Below the pieces are notes generated by a model, which had not been told where the DNA came from, did not search any database, and worked only from the letters and a program-made list of their open reading frames with translations. The translations under genes and the position numbers were made by a program. A DNA stretch of 64,000 nucleotides from Bacillota bacterium (lineage in GTDB: Bacteria > Bacillota > Clostridia > Lachnospirales > Lachnospiraceae): the NCBI GenBank assembly GCA_023434365.1, contig JAEYSV010000016.1, forward strand, positions 62,001 to 126,000, in the 5' to 3' direction. Positions 8,447-19,064 of this stretch are shown here, piece after piece. Within the stretch, counting starts at the first letter, position 1, and each line of letters opens with the position of its first letter.

Positions 8447-9940
8447 TTATTCACTCATTTCATCACCGTAGATTGCACGCTCCTCAGCCATTAAAGCACC
8501 ATCTATTTCCCATGCTTTCTTATTCTGTGGAGAATGCAATACATAATCATATTGTTCCTCATCTTTTCTTGCCACTTCATCCTCAATGTGCCAATGGTCT
8601 CTAGGAGCCCCTTGCAACCCACGCTCACATAGATAGTTTGAAACACCCTCATACCGGTCATAGAAACTATCATTATCTCTGGCCTGCTCACAAGTCCAGG
8701 CACACTCTGCCATAGCTGGTAACCTCGGGAACATTAGATACGTTGCTGTCTTAAGATCAGGCACTCTTTCCGTCCAAAGTGGACATTCTAAGCCAATCAC
8801 TGCTTCTTTTAACTGTTCTGTGAAATACTCTGGGTATGGATTAAAATGTAGAATACGATGCGCATCACTCATAAAATAAGGATAGTCCAGATAATAATAG
8901 TCATTGTCGGACTGAATAATCTTTCCGCCACGTTGTGCAAAATTAGTAACCAGCCTTTTATCCCCCATCCAAGCTTGAACAACGAATTCATTGTCAAGCT
9001 GGTCTCCACGAAGGGAGTCATTCCATACAACGGTCTGTTTTCCTTTTTGCTTAAGATACTCTTTTACCTTAATCACAAACCACTGCTGTAATGCATTTTC
9101 ATCTGGCAAACCAAGTTCTTTCATTTTTTTCTGGCAGTCAGGACAGTTTCTCCACTTTCTCTTGGCGGCTTCATCTCCACCAATATGAATCATTGGATAA
9201 GGAAATAACTCTGCAATCTCATCTAAAATGGTCGTAACAAACTTCCAACTTTCCTCCTTACCAACGCAAATCAAATGATCGAAGATTCCTCCTCTTCTTT
9301 GTACCTCCACCTTTTCATTACGACATCCATACTCTGGATATGCAGCAAGCATTGCACTTTCATGTCCTGGAATCTCAATCTCTGGAATGATGTCAATCTT
9401 TCTATCTGCTGCGTAAGCAACTATTTCTCGAATATCATCCTTTGTAAAGAATCCCTCACTCTCTTCTGGCTCTTCTATCCGGCCAAAATGTGCTTTTCCT
9501 CGTTTTGCTCCGATTTCTGTCAACTTTGGATAAGCATCAATTTGAACTCTCCACCCTTGGTCATCCACTAAGTGCCAATGTAATTTATTAATCTTAAAAT
9601 AAGCAATTGCATCAATTAATTTTAATACGTCCTCTTTCGGTAAAAAATGACGGCTCGAATCTAACATAAATCCACGATATTCGAATCTAGGCTCATCTGC
9701 TATCTCCATGCATGGAATCATTTCTCCAAATTGAAGCCGTAGTTGCTCTAGTGTTCTTCCCGCATAATAAAGACCGCTACTACTACCTTCCATTTGAATA
9801 GCCTGTTCCGTAATTTTTAAAACATAGCCTTCTACTCCATAAGCATTTGTTTCGATTTTTATAATATCTTCTCCCTGATAATAACGCTCCTCAAACGTTG
9901 TAACTGATTTTGGATAAGGGACCAAATGTAGTTTTTGCAT
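8447..9940 (-). CDS. Beta-N-acetylhexosaminidase, glycoside hydrolase family 20
   Basis: A 497-residue GH20 enzyme that removes terminal beta-linked GlcNAc or GalNAc by substrate-assisted catalysis. Residues ~1-80 form the small GH20b-type domain; the barrel begins at FEYRGFMLDSSRHF (87-99) and continues with LHWHLVDDQGWR (120-131), EIEIPGHESA (187-196) and the catalytic pair Asp256-Glu257 in HIGGDEA. There is no signal peptide, so it is intracellular and probably acts on imported chito-oligosaccharides or glycan fragments. It is the first gene of the operon with the acyltransferase and nagB, with an AAGGAGG site before the ATG, and is divergent from an AraC regulator. Confidence 0.94.
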   Translation of the reverse strand: MQKLHLVPYPKSVTTFEERYYQGEDIIKIETNAYGVEGYVLKITEQAIQMEGSSSGLYYAGRTLEQLRLQFGEMIPCMEIADEPRFEYRGFMLDSSRHFLPKEDVLKLIDAIAYFKINKLHWHLVDDQGWRVQIDAYPKLTEIGAKRGKAHFGRIEEPEESEGFFTKDDIREIVAYAADRKIDIIPEIEIPGHESAMLAAYPEYGCRNEKVEVQRRGGIFDHLICVGKEESWKFVTTILDEIAELFPYPMIHIGGDEAAKRKWRNCPDCQKKMKELGLPDENALQQWFVIKVKEYLKQKGKQTVVWNDSLRGDQLDNEFVVQAWMGDKRLVTNFAQRGGKIIQSDNDYYYLDYPYFMSDAHRILHFNPYPEYFTEQLKEAVIGLECPLWTERVPDLKTATYLMFPRLPAMAECAWTCEQARDNDSFYDRYEGVSNYLCERGLQGAPRDHWHIEDEVARKDEEQYDYVLHSPQNKKAWEIDGALMAEERAIYGDEMSE

Positions 9941-10024
9941 TGAACATCCTCCTTAAACTCTTTGTTTTCTATGTTTTATGATAGATCTTTCCTCAATAAA
10001 AATCTCATCATATTTTCTTAATAC

Positions 10025-10054
10025 TTGCAGTATCTTATGATTCTTTGCTATGAT
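10025..10054 (+). promoter_or_regulatory. Probable promoter of the AraC-family gene
   Basis: TTGCAG at 10025-10030 and TATGAT at 10049-10054 with an 18-base spacer. It lies in the divergent region between GH20 and the AraC gene, about 118 bases before the chosen ATG. Confidence 0.5.
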
Positions 10055-10171
10055 GAAGATAACTATTAACGTAATTCTATCTAAATAAAGAAAAGAACGA
10101 AACAACAAGAAAAAAAGAGCGAATGTATTAGAGGAATGAATACAAACGTCAGGAAAGAATCAGGTGATATT

Positions 10172-11029
10172 ATGAAAATTATAAAACCCTCATTACTTGA
10201 ACAAAGAAGCTTCCCCTTTAGTGTAAGTGATAGTTATGGTGTGGACGAAAACTTCCGTGCGCTGCACTGGCACAAAGAAATGGAGATATGCTATATCAAA
10301 AATGGCAGTGGCAAGTATCTGATTAACGGAAAAGAATACAACTTTACAAAAGGTGACATTTTCATCATTAATAACGATGAAATTCACCTTTGTTATGATG
10401 ACAGTAATCTCATCATGCAAGTGATTATGTTTGATCCTTCCTTTTTATGGAGTGGTGGAGCCAATCCTCTGGACTATGAATATTTACGTCCTTTTTTTGA
10501 AACAGAAAGTAATTTCTGCAATAAACTTGATGGAAAAAATAATTACACACCATTCATTACTGAAGTCCTTACTGAAATCGATCAAGAGTATCAAATCAAA
10601 TCAAAGGGCCATGAACTTATGATAAAATCGCTAATGCTTAAGTTCATGACCCTCATAATCCGGTATTTTTCTATTGCCGAGCCCCTGCCCTCCCAAGAAG
10701 TCCTAAGTAAAAAAGTTATGCAACAAATCAAATCCGTGATTGAATATATTGAAAATAACTATGGAGATTCTATCACACTTGCAAAACTAGCGAAAATGAA
10801 TCAAATCAGTATCCCTTACTTATGTAGCTCATTTAAAGCGCTTGCGGGAGTCTCTCCTATTGATTTCACAATAAGGAAACGCATCTTTGAGGCAAAGTAC
10901 CAGTTAACCAACACCTCAAAAAGTATTCTGGATATTTCGCAGGATTGTGGCTTTTCTTCGCTATCTAATTTTAACCATTTGTTTAAATCCTACGTCGGAG
11001 TGTCCCCAAGGGAATATCGTAAATCCTAA
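10172..11029 (+). CDS. AraC-family regulator with cupin sensor domain
   Basis: A 285-residue regulator. The start at 10172 is preferred because AGGTGA lies 6 bases upstream; the ATG at 10136 has its purine stretch only one base away. Residues ~20-100 form a cupin-like sugar-sensing domain (LHWHKEMEICYIKNGSGKYLINGKEY), and residues ~185-283 the two AraC helix-turn-helix motifs, ending FSSLSNFNHLFKSYVGVSPREYR. Divergent from the GH20-acyltransferase-nagB operon, it is the natural candidate for its activator. Its stop codon overlaps the stop codon of the convergent giant helicase gene by two bases. Confidence 0.93.
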   Translation: MKIIKPSLLEQRSFPFSVSDSYGVDENFRALHWHKEMEICYIKNGSGKYLINGKEYNFTKGDIFIINNDEIHLCYDDSNLIMQVIMFDPSFLWSGGANPLDYEYLRPFFETESNFCNKLDGKNNYTPFITEVLTEIDQEYQIKSKGHELMIKSLMLKFMTLIIRYFSIAEPLPSQEVLSKKVMQQIKSVIEYIENNYGDSITLAKLAKMNQISIPYLCSSFKALAGVSPIDFTIRKRIFEAKYQLTNTSKSILDISQDCGFSSLSNFNHLFKSYVGVSPREYRKS

Positions 11030-14000
11030 TCAACTAGCTTTACTTTAGTGCCCTCCTCTTTAACTAGTCCACGCACTTTGGCAACCTCAAGTCCGTATTG
11101 AACGGCTTCAATCATACTATTGCCGACTTTTACAAATCCAAATAATCTACCTGTCTCGCGAATCAAGTCTGTTTTCTCCATACTGACTTGATTGCGTATA
11201 AGGTAATCGATTGCATTCGAGATTTCTTCTGCTGGGATCTCATCAATATTACGTTTCTCCCCATTATCTTCTGGTACTCGAAACTCTCTATACTCTATTG
11301 GATTTTGGTTGTTTTTCCAACAAAAATACCGACTTCCCGTTGCCGTTTTCTTTAGTTGCATTTTGTCTAAGATGGTATCAAAAATAGTAGTGACCCGATT
11401 TCCCACCCTTGCAATACCATATGCTCCCATGACTTTCTTCATTAAAGTCTCTTTATAAATAGGTGCTTCTTGTTCAAGGATTGTCATGATTAATTTTTCC
11501 ATTTCTCTACTATGATAAGCACTGTTATAAAAAGCTTCTGGTTGTCTTTGTGTTGTGATTTTAGCTGATTCATATATTCTAAGTGGAGACACAGTATCCC
11601 CTTGTTCCAACTTTTCAAATTCCAGATCAAATGTCCTTACCGGTTCATTATCAACAGTCTTTCCCTGACTGTCATAATTTTTAATAGCATCGTCAATTGC
11701 AACTTTTATCTTTTTAAGACATTTTTCAGGGCTATCAAACCAATCTAGGGACCAAACATGATATACAGTCCACCCCAGACCACGCAGCACCATTGGCTGT
11801 AAGATATTCCGGTCTCTTGCTGTGTGTGCCATTGCGTAATTATAGCCGTCACAGATAATACCCATAATATATTCATCCGGATTAATTGGATTCACAACAC
11901 CAATATCAATCTTATATTCTGAACAGCCAATATTGCATCTTGTTTCATAGCCAAGTTCTCTTAGCTCATCGGCAATTATTTGTTCTAGACCTTGTTTTCT
12001 AACTGCCACATCTGTGCTTCGTACGGCAAGCGCACTCTTTCCCCTTTGGGCAAACTCAAGGAACCCTTTTAAGCCTGCCAGTCCTTCTGCTGTCGTTCTT
12101 GATAAGTCGATCTGTTCCGGACGAATTGTAGAAAATACCAGCATACTCTTTCTAGCCCGCGAGATTGCTACATTTAGTCTTCTCCAACCTCCCTCCTGAT
12201 TCAGTGGTCCAAAATTCATAGATACCTTGCCTTCTTTGTCCGGCCCATATCCAATAGAGAATAGAATCACATCTCGTTCATCTCCCTGTACGTTTTCAAG
12301 ATTCTTCACCAAAATCGGTTCATACATGCCACCAGCCATCTCTTCAAGCTCCGGTGACTTGATAAACTCTTCTGCCAAAAGATCTTCTATTAGGTGCTGC
12401 TGTACAGAACTAAATGTTACAACACCGATACTCTCTTTTCGCAAGGTTTCATCTTTCAATCTGCGTACAATCTCCTGAATAATAGCCTGTCCTTCTGCCT
12501 GGTTCTGTTTTGTACCACCTTTATCATAATAACCATCTACATGAATCCATTTAACCTCCGAGGTAATATCATTTGGAGACGGGAAGGTATATAATTTATT
12601 TTCATAATACTTTGAATTACTATATGCAATCAAACTCTCATGTCTGGACCGATAATGCCATAGCAAATGTTTTTGAGGCATAGAGATTGCAAGACAGTCA
12701 TCTAACACGCTCTCAAGATCCTCTTTTTCTGAATTATCTTCATCGATTCGATTAGCTGAGAAAAAGCTGGTAGGTGGTAACTGTTTTGGATCTCCAACAA
12801 CTACTACGTTCTCTCCTCTGGCAATTGCCCCGACTGCTTCACAAGTTGGTAACTGGGAAGCTTCATCGAAGATAACCAGATCAAACTTTGGAAAACATGG
12901 ATCGATGTACTGTGCTACCGACATTGGGCTCATTAACATACAAGGACAGATTCTGCGAAGCAGTGTTGGAATAGTATCAAATAACTTACGAATCGACATC
13001 ATTCTTCCACCGCTACGGATTGCCTTTTGCAATATTCCAATTTCTGATGAACCAGAGATTCCAAAGGTGGTATCTGGGATTTTTTCAGAAAGCTTTGACA
13101 CTAACTCTTTTATCGTTAACTCCTCAAATTCCCGAACCACTTCATGATACCTACGTATTGTTTCTTCAAATCTGGCTCCTTGAAAATTAGCTAGGCTAGG
13201 TTCAGCATCGATAATTCGCATTGCCATGGCTTTATTAACACCTGCCTCAAAGGCCTCTAGCATATTATCTTCATCGACCTCACCCTTCCAATAAGCCATA
13301 ACGACATTATGTAATCCCTTTTTCTTCATTTTATCTATTGAGGTAAGTAAACTTGTCCAATCTTTTAATTCACTTATATGCTCTTTCCAGAGTTTTAACT
13401 TCATGCTAAAGCCGGCAAGCCAGGAAGAATTACGATACTGACTGTTATCTACTTGATAATGATTAAGAAATACACTCTCATATTGGAAACAGTCACCAAA
13501 CACTCTTTTATATTCATTAAGCAAGAATTGAAACTCTCTGCGCCGTTCGGAAGGAGCAAATAATACCTCCTGCAATAGTCGTACAATTGCACTTTTACTA
13601 TCTGAGGAAAGATTCGCATGAAATAATTGACCATTCAGCTGCATGGTAGTTAAGTATCTTTGTTGCAATAGCTGACAATTTTGTCCAAAGTCCATCAAAC
13701 CATTTGGAAACAATGATTGCATCTCTATTGGGGTTTGATTAATGAAACGACTTAGCTCCTGAGCACGAAGTAATTTTTCATACCAAGATACGATATTGGT
13801 TTTGGTAATTAATCCGATTTGTTTTGTATGTACTGAAAGTTCTTTAACCAGCTTATTTTGCGTAAGCATTTTAGGTAAAAACCATTTGCTAACACTAGTT
13901 CTCCATGTCATGTTCGCAGTCATAATATCATAGTTCCAAATGGTAGGCTCAAATGACTGATTGATTTGATTCATTAACATTTCTCTCTCAATTGCAGCAT

Positions 14001-16833
14001 TTAATAACTGATCAATCCTTTGTTTTACTTCATTAGGAAGATTTCTTCCGTATATGCCTGGTATAATGTAAGTACTCTCATCAATATTAGAAAAACACTG
14101 ATACAATGCATCATAGAAAGCAAAGACATCCACCACTGTTATCTGTAAAAAGGAAGCAAAATGACGTGTCAGATTGCCAAGGACATCATACCTTACTAGG
14201 ATAGCATCGATGTCTAAGCTTAGTCCATCTCGGATGGCGATAGAATACTCTTTTTTCCCATACTCTCTAAATATAGACTCCTTTAATCCACCACACTCTC
14301 GTCCAGCTACGATACAGTTTGATATCTCCTCCTTCCAACTCAAGTAGGTATTCTCATTCATACTGCCAATCATTTCATTTGTAAAATGAATCATATCCTT
14401 ATAATCAATAAATCTCTCATAGTTTGTAATGTTCTGATATAAATGAAAGCCAGTATTGTATTTTTTGTGAATGGCATTCACGACATCATTGAGAGTTTTT
14501 CGTAAATTATGTAACCGCTCTGCTGTCTGAGCATAATCTTCAGGTTTTTTTAATTTGCCCACCGATAAGGTCTTTTCTAATTGTCCTAACACTGCCCGTT
14601 TCTGCGCCTTATTAGAATGTAGTTCCAGGCAAAATGGGTCCAGGCCAATCCCTGCTAATCGTTTTTGAACAACGGTTAATGCCGCCATTTTTTCGGCTAC
14701 AAATAAAACTGTTTTTCCCTGATATAATGCATTGGCAATCATATTTGTGATAGTCTGTGATTTACCGGTTCCTGGCGGTCCATGTAATACGAAACTCTGC
14801 CCTTTTGCTGCTTCACAAACTGCTGTTAACTGAAAGGAATCCACACTGGTTGGCACCGCTATATCAGCTGGCTTTAACACGGAATCAAGCCTAGAACCTT
14901 CAATGACATCCTCTATTGGCTTCCAATTCATTACCCCATCCATTAAACTGGCAACCACCTTATTGTTCTTTAAATCTTCAGATCGGTTTCTAATATCATT
15001 CCACATAATAAACTGACTAAAAGAAAATAATCCAAGAAATGATAATGCTTCAATATCCCAGTTTTTCTTCGCCATAATTCCTTGTCTCATAATATGGAAT
15101 ACCTTAAGAATATCAACACCATTCTCATCAAGCGGCAATGGATCAAGCCCTGCTATATTTAGTTCAAAATCCTGTCGTAGCATTTCTAGTAAAGTGATAT
15201 TCATCTGCGCATCTTCATCGCGTAAACGAATACAATAGGATTTGGTACCAAATTTTTTCACAACATCCACAGGAATTAAAACTAACGGAGCGTATCTTGC
15301 TTTCTGGCTCATATCATTTTGGTACCACCGAAGAAATCCCAGCGCTAGATATAAGGTATTGCAACCATTTTCCTCCAGACTGATTTTCGCTTGTCTGGCT
15401 AGATTCTTCATTGCTATCTCCAAAGATGATTCCTCTAGAAAAGTGCATACTCTTTTCTTCTGATACTCAGCTTCTGCTATAGTATTAATCAGATCCTTAT
15501 TATTTTCAATCTCATAAATATTCGAATCTCTTAACGTATTAGTCCAGTCCAGTGGTTTCGGCACAATTCGAAACTCTCCACCACTTGCTAACTTATCTTC
15601 GACCTTAGCCAGATCTGAAATCATTAACTGGACCGCTGCCTTGGTTACCCGAAAATTAAGTAATGTATTTCTCAGGCTTAAATCTAATAACTTTCGCTCC
15701 CAAAGCATTTGTTTACTTACTTCTTTCGGTCCATTTTCTTCCTGATTCGCAACTATTTTCAGTAACTCCTTTGGAGCTTGGGTAATTTCTTTTTCGTTTC
15801 GTACGCCATAGTCCGCATAAAAAACCCCATTCTCGCTAAGTCTGATTGGAATTGGCCTTAGTTGACTTGCTCTACACCGTACAATATCTACGGCTAAGAT
15901 AAAATCATTAATCACTTTTAGATGAAGGCTGGCATTCATTTCAGCTTGATCAAAGCTAACTGATTGGCCTACTACATAATTAGTACACTCCACCAAACTA
16001 ATGATATTCATTCCATCAGCAATACGCTTCGTGATGGCCGAACAATCATCAACTACACAATCTGTAAAAGTTTCATCCTCTAACCAACAACCTACAAAAG
16101 CATGTCCTTTCACAAACACTATAAGAGGGTGTAAGGAAATCGCTTCGAGACAACTGGCATATAAGATGGATAAGTCCAGACAGGTCCCTGCTTTCTGTTC
16201 CATTACAACATGAGGCAATCGAACCCTTTGCCCACATACTTCATAACTGGCGATTGGCATCGTATACCCAATATTACTCTCCTGCAAAGCTGCATAGATA
16301 GAGGCCATCTGAAGTTTCACAACATCTGGATTTTCTGTTTGATATCCTGTATAACTAGGTGAACCTGTCCAATCCATAAGATATTTACTGGCTTTTGACA
16401 CAATCTCTGCAATCTGGTTAATATTCGGCATAACAAAAGCACTTATTATCTCTGGCATTAACAATAATCCTGTCCATTCATCATACGCCAATAACTCAAT
16501 ATTATCATCCTGCCGAAACAAAACTTCGTCTCCATGACTAATTACAATATGTATATTTCCAGTCATCTTCTCCGTTAAGGATAATAGAAAATCTGGAGAA
16601 AGAACTATTTTAACAGGCGAAACTTCTACTGTTTCTTTTGGGTTTACTATACTAATCATATTCTCATAAGCACTTGCAAACAGTGGATCAAAGGATATGG
16701 TTAATTTAATATTCTCAAGTATCTGATCCGTTAGGTTTGTTAATATAATCCTTCTTATCATTGGTACATAATTTTGCTGCAGTGCAAAATTAATACTTTG
16801 GTTGAATTCACATATCACCTTGATTTTTTCCAT
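11026..16833 (-). CDS. Giant DUF4011-type SF1 helicase with transglutaminase-like and Vsr/DUF559-like nuclease domains
   Basis: A 1935-residue protein. The start at 16833 (MEKIKVICEF) is fixed by AGGTGG 5 bases upstream. Order of domains: a beta-rich N-terminal region (1-120); a transglutaminase-like fold with the Cys-His-Asp triad at about Cys218 (QKAGTCLDLSILYASC), His244 (KGHAFVGCW) and Asp262-263; a DUF4011 region (~380-600); SF1 helicase motor with Walker A GPPGTGKSQT (~680) and Walker B VIFDEASQ (~1320), then YRSRHESLI and NVAISRARK motifs; a Vsr/DUF559-like nuclease domain (~1620-1730) ending LGWTVYHVWSLDWF; and a DUF3320-like C-terminus. In the nuclease motif usually written IECDG, this protein has IICDG, so one acidic residue appears missing. 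Related large helicases occur in defence islands; function here is unknown. Confidence 0.85.
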   Translation of the reverse strand: MEKIKVICEFNQSINFALQQNYVPMIRRIILTNLTDQILENIKLTISFDPLFASAYENMISIVNPKETVEVSPVKIVLSPDFLLSLTEKMTGNIHIVISHGDEVLFRQDDNIELLAYDEWTGLLLMPEIISAFVMPNINQIAEIVSKASKYLMDWTGSPSYTGYQTENPDVVKLQMASIYAALQESNIGYTMPIASYEVCGQRVRLPHVVMEQKAGTCLDLSILYASCLEAISLHPLIVFVKGHAFVGCWLEDETFTDCVVDDCSAITKRIADGMNIISLVECTNYVVGQSVSFDQAEMNASLHLKVINDFILAVDIVRCRASQLRPIPIRLSENGVFYADYGVRNEKEITQAPKELLKIVANQEENGPKEVSKQMLWERKLLDLSLRNTLLNFRVTKAAVQLMISDLAKVEDKLASGGEFRIVPKPLDWTNTLRDSNIYEIENNKDLINTIAEAEYQKKRVCTFLEESSLEIAMKNLARQAKISLEENGCNTLYLALGFLRWYQNDMSQKARYAPLVLIPVDVVKKFGTKSYCIRLRDEDAQMNITLLEMLRQDFELNIAGLDPLPLDENGVDILKVFHIMRQGIMAKKNWDIEALSFLGLFSFSQFIMWNDIRNRSEDLKNNKVVASLMDGVMNWKPIEDVIEGSRLDSVLKPADIAVPTSVDSFQLTAVCEAAKGQSFVLHGPPGTGKSQTITNMIANALYQGKTVLFVAEKMAALTVVQKRLAGIGLDPFCLELHSNKAQKRAVLGQLEKTLSVGKLKKPEDYAQTAERLHNLRKTLNDVVNAIHKKYNTGFHLYQNITNYERFIDYKDMIHFTNEMIGSMNENTYLSWKEEISNCIVAGRECGGLKESIFREYGKKEYSIAIRDGLSLDIDAILVRYDVLGNLTRHFASFLQITVVDVFAFYDALYQCFSNIDESTYIIPGIYGRNLPNEVKQRIDQLLNAAIEREMLMNQINQSFEPTIWNYDIMTANMTWRTSVSKWFLPKMLTQNKLVKELSVHTKQIGLITKTNIVSWYEKLLRAQELSRFINQTPIEMQSLFPNGLMDFGQNCQLLQQRYLTTMQLNGQLFHANLSSDSKSAIVRLLQEVLFAPSERRREFQFLLNEYKRVFGDCFQYESVFLNHYQVDNSQYRNSSWLAGFSMKLKLWKEHISELKDWTSLLTSIDKMKKKGLHNVVMAYWKGEVDEDNMLEAFEAGVNKAMAMRIIDAEPSLANFQGARFEETIRRYHEVVREFEELTIKELVSKLSEKIPDTTFGISGSSEIGILQKAIRSGGRMMSIRKLFDTIPTLLRRICPCMLMSPMSVAQYIDPCFPKFDLVIFDEASQLPTCEAVGAIARGENVVVVGDPKQLPPTSFFSANRIDEDNSEKEDLESVLDDCLAISMPQKHLLWHYRSRHESLIAYSNSKYYENKLYTFPSPNDITSEVKWIHVDGYYDKGGTKQNQAEGQAIIQEIVRRLKDETLRKESIGVVTFSSVQQHLIEDLLAEEFIKSPELEEMAGGMYEPILVKNLENVQGDERDVILFSIGYGPDKEGKVSMNFGPLNQEGGWRRLNVAISRARKSMLVFSTIRPEQIDLSRTTAEGLAGLKGFLEFAQRGKSALAVRSTDVAVRKQGLEQIIADELRELGYETRCNIGCSEYKIDIGVVNPINPDEYIMGIICDGYNYAMAHTARDRNILQPMVLRGLGWTVYHVWSLDWFDSPEKCLKKIKVAIDDAIKNYDSQGKTVDNEPVRTFDLEFEKLEQGDTVSPLRIYESAKITTQRQPEAFYNSAYHSREMEKLIMTILEQEAPIYKETLMKKVMGAYGIARVGNRVTTIFDTILDKMQLKKTATGSRYFCWKNNQNPIEYREFRVPEDNGEKRNIDEIPAEEISNAIDYLIRNQVSMEKTDLIRETGRLFGFVKVGNSMIEAVQYGLEVAKVRGLVKEEGTKVKLVD

Positions 16834-16962
16834 GTTATCCACCTTTCGACACAACTTATCAACTTACAATTTATGTAATTATTATAGCATTATTTTACAA
16901 TAATATCCACAAACATACCATATGTTAACATATATAATTGGTCACCACTTCATAAATAAGAA

Positions 16963-17019
16963 TAGCGTGTAATTATTATTCCATAAAAGATAATCTCTTT
17001 TAATAATAACTACACGCTA
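16963..17019 (-). terminator. Long hairpin between mutS2-like gene and helicase
   Basis: An 18-bp stem with one wobble (16963-16980 with 17002-17019) and a 21-base loop begins 7 bases after the mutS2-like stop codon. There is no strong T-run on the minus strand, so it may act as a transcript-end stabiliser as much as a terminator. An AATAATGC-TATAAT promoter-like stretch around 16880-16900 follows and probably serves the helicase gene. Confidence 0.55.
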
Positions 17020-17025
17020 CTTATC

Positions 17026-18957
17026 TTATTTTCTTGTTACCTCTGGCTTTGTATAAATGGTTAAATCACCTTGATACCCTTTCTCCATCTTATGTCTTGC
17101 CTTACGATGCTCCACCGATTCGAATATAATTGAAAAATCATAATCTTCTGGGTATAACTGTGATGCCGCCACTTTTAATTTGAGTCTGGTATGGTTAATC
17201 AGTACCTTTTCCTTTTGAATCTGTACTAACACATCACCATGTTTATCCGCTGGCTTCACTACAATTCCTATTTTTTCTTCCGGATAGACAGTCACACTGT
17301 CCCCTCTTGTAAATAAGGCACCATGTTGCGCTTCTTTCTGAGGAATCCGTAACGGTACGATTTTTGCTACCCTTTCCTTTGGAAGAGCAGAATCCTGATT
17401 ATTTAACTGAAGTTCCTCAATTAACGGTTCTGCTTTCTCTCCATACGCAGCGAAAGCCGCCTGTCTTAGCATAGTATCTGGAACACCTAACCGTTTCGCT
17501 ATATAAAGAGCACAACTATCTCCTGCTTTCCCCATTTCCAAACGATATAGTGGCCTTAAGCTTTCCCGGTCAAATGCCATTCTAGCATTCACGATTTCCG
17601 GGTATTTGGCAGCGTACTCTTTGACCTCTGGATAATGCGTCGTTACTAAAAACAAGGCCTTGCTTTTTCTAAGCTCATCAAGAATGGCAATGGCAATCCC
17701 CATTCCTTCGGCGGGATCTGTACCTGCACCCAGTTCATCTAACACGACCAGGCTTTCTTCATTCACCTTTTTGAGTATCGAGATAATATTCTTAATATGC
17801 GCGGAGAACGTTGACAAATTGTCTTCAATGTTCTGTCCATCTCCAATGTCACATAGCACCTGGTTATTCATAGCAATTACAGCGCTCTCTGCCGGCACAT
17901 GAAGACCGGAACATGCCATCAAACTAAAAAGTGCTACCGTCTTAATTGCAACTGTTTTCCCTCCAGTATTGGGGCCTGTAATTATTACCCCTCTCGTGCC
18001 ATCACCAATGGTAAAGTCAAGTGGAACACACTCTTCCTTACGAAGTAGCGGATGCCTTGCTCCTTTTATACTAATGTAACGATTCAAATTAATCGTTGGT
18101 TCCACTGCTTTCATATCCACACTCATTTTGCCTTTTGCAAAGACAAAATCTAGCATGGTGATAATACGAATATTTTCTCGTAATTCGACCTCTTTATCCG
18201 CTATCAAACTCATGATAAAGTATAGAATGCGCCGTTCTTCCTCATCTTCTGATAATTTAAGCATTGCATATTCATCGCAAAGCTTTGTTACTACCCGAGG
18301 TTCAATAAATATCGTAGCTCCTGAAGATGACTTATCTATTTCCATTCCTTCAATTCGACTGCGGTATTGTTTTTTTACTGGAATACAAAGTCGGTCATTG
18401 CGACTAACTACATAGGAATCCGCAACATACTCTTTGTTTGCTCTCATGACGCTTTCTGCTTTTTCTCTGATCTTATCTTCTAATTCCCGTAACTGCCTTC
18501 GGATATCTCTAAGTGCTTTTGATGCATAATCGTCAATCTTACCACCTCGTATAGACCGTTCTATTTCCGTATAAAGTTCCGTGTGAATCGTCAGATTATC
18601 ACTATAAAACGCAAGTCCAATCTGTTTTTCTTTCCCTTTAGCCAGATATGACTTCAATCGCTTTACCGCGGTTAGGAAAAATCCTATTTGTTCAATCTGT
18701 TCTGGTAATAATAAATTGCCCAATACTGCGCTATCCAGATACTCCTCCATATGCTCCATAAATGGAAGCGGTGGAGTCCCAATCTCCTCCAATAGTGCTC
18801 TAGCCTGGGTTGTATCACGAAGATTCTTCTGTAACTCTATCTCTGATAAATATGGTGCGAGGTTTCCTATGACTTCTTTTGCCTGATTTGAACTGGCATA
18901 CTCTTTTAGCCGTCCTATAATATGATTAAATCCTAATATTTCAAATGTCTGATTCAT
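17026..18957 (-). CDS. MutS2-like ATPase lacking the Smr nuclease domain
   Basis: A 643-residue MutS-family ATPase. The start at 18957 (MNQTFEILGFN) has GGAAG 6 bases upstream. The N-terminal ~300 residues are the core/lever helices (KEQIGLAFYSDNL, then a long coiled coil), and the ATPase follows: Walker A GPNTGGKT (~327-334), Walker B LVVLDELGAGTDP (~405), and the TTHYPEVKEYA switch (~445). Bacterial MutS2 is normally ~780 residues and ends in a Smr nuclease; here the protein ends shortly after the KOW-like segment, so it is either a paralogue or a naturally short form. MutS2 proteins act on recombination intermediates and, in Bacillus, on collided ribosomes. It follows a structured leader. 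Confidence 0.85.
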   Translation of the reverse strand: MNQTFEILGFNHIIGRLKEYASSNQAKEVIGNLAPYLSEIELQKNLRDTTQARALLEEIGTPPLPFMEHMEEYLDSAVLGNLLLPEQIEQIGFFLTAVKRLKSYLAKGKEKQIGLAFYSDNLTIHTELYTEIERSIRGGKIDDYASKALRDIRRQLRELEDKIREKAESVMRANKEYVADSYVVSRNDRLCIPVKKQYRSRIEGMEIDKSSSGATIFIEPRVVTKLCDEYAMLKLSEDEEERRILYFIMSLIADKEVELRENIRIITMLDFVFAKGKMSVDMKAVEPTINLNRYISIKGARHPLLRKEECVPLDFTIGDGTRGVIITGPNTGGKTVAIKTVALFSLMACSGLHVPAESAVIAMNNQVLCDIGDGQNIEDNLSTFSAHIKNIISILKKVNEESLVVLDELGAGTDPAEGMGIAIAILDELRKSKALFLVTTHYPEVKEYAAKYPEIVNARMAFDRESLRPLYRLEMGKAGDSCALYIAKRLGVPDTMLRQAAFAAYGEKAEPLIEELQLNNQDSALPKERVAKIVPLRIPQKEAQHGALFTRGDSVTVYPEEKIGIVVKPADKHGDVLVQIQKEKVLINHTRLKLKVAASQLYPEDYDFSIIFESVEHRKARHKMEKGYQGDLTIYTKPEVTRK

Positions 18958-19064
18958 TATATCTTCCTTACCTTCCATTACTCATAAACTTTTTGTCGTC
19001 GCTAATACTAAGATGGAATTCGTGGACATTGAATAGGTAAGTTCTTTCAACTTTTCTATCCAAT

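Noticed and set aside
10136..10171. Longer N-terminus for the AraC-family gene
   Set aside because: Its purine stretch is one base from the ATG, whereas the ATG at 10172 has a properly spaced AGGTGA and gives the usual family start.
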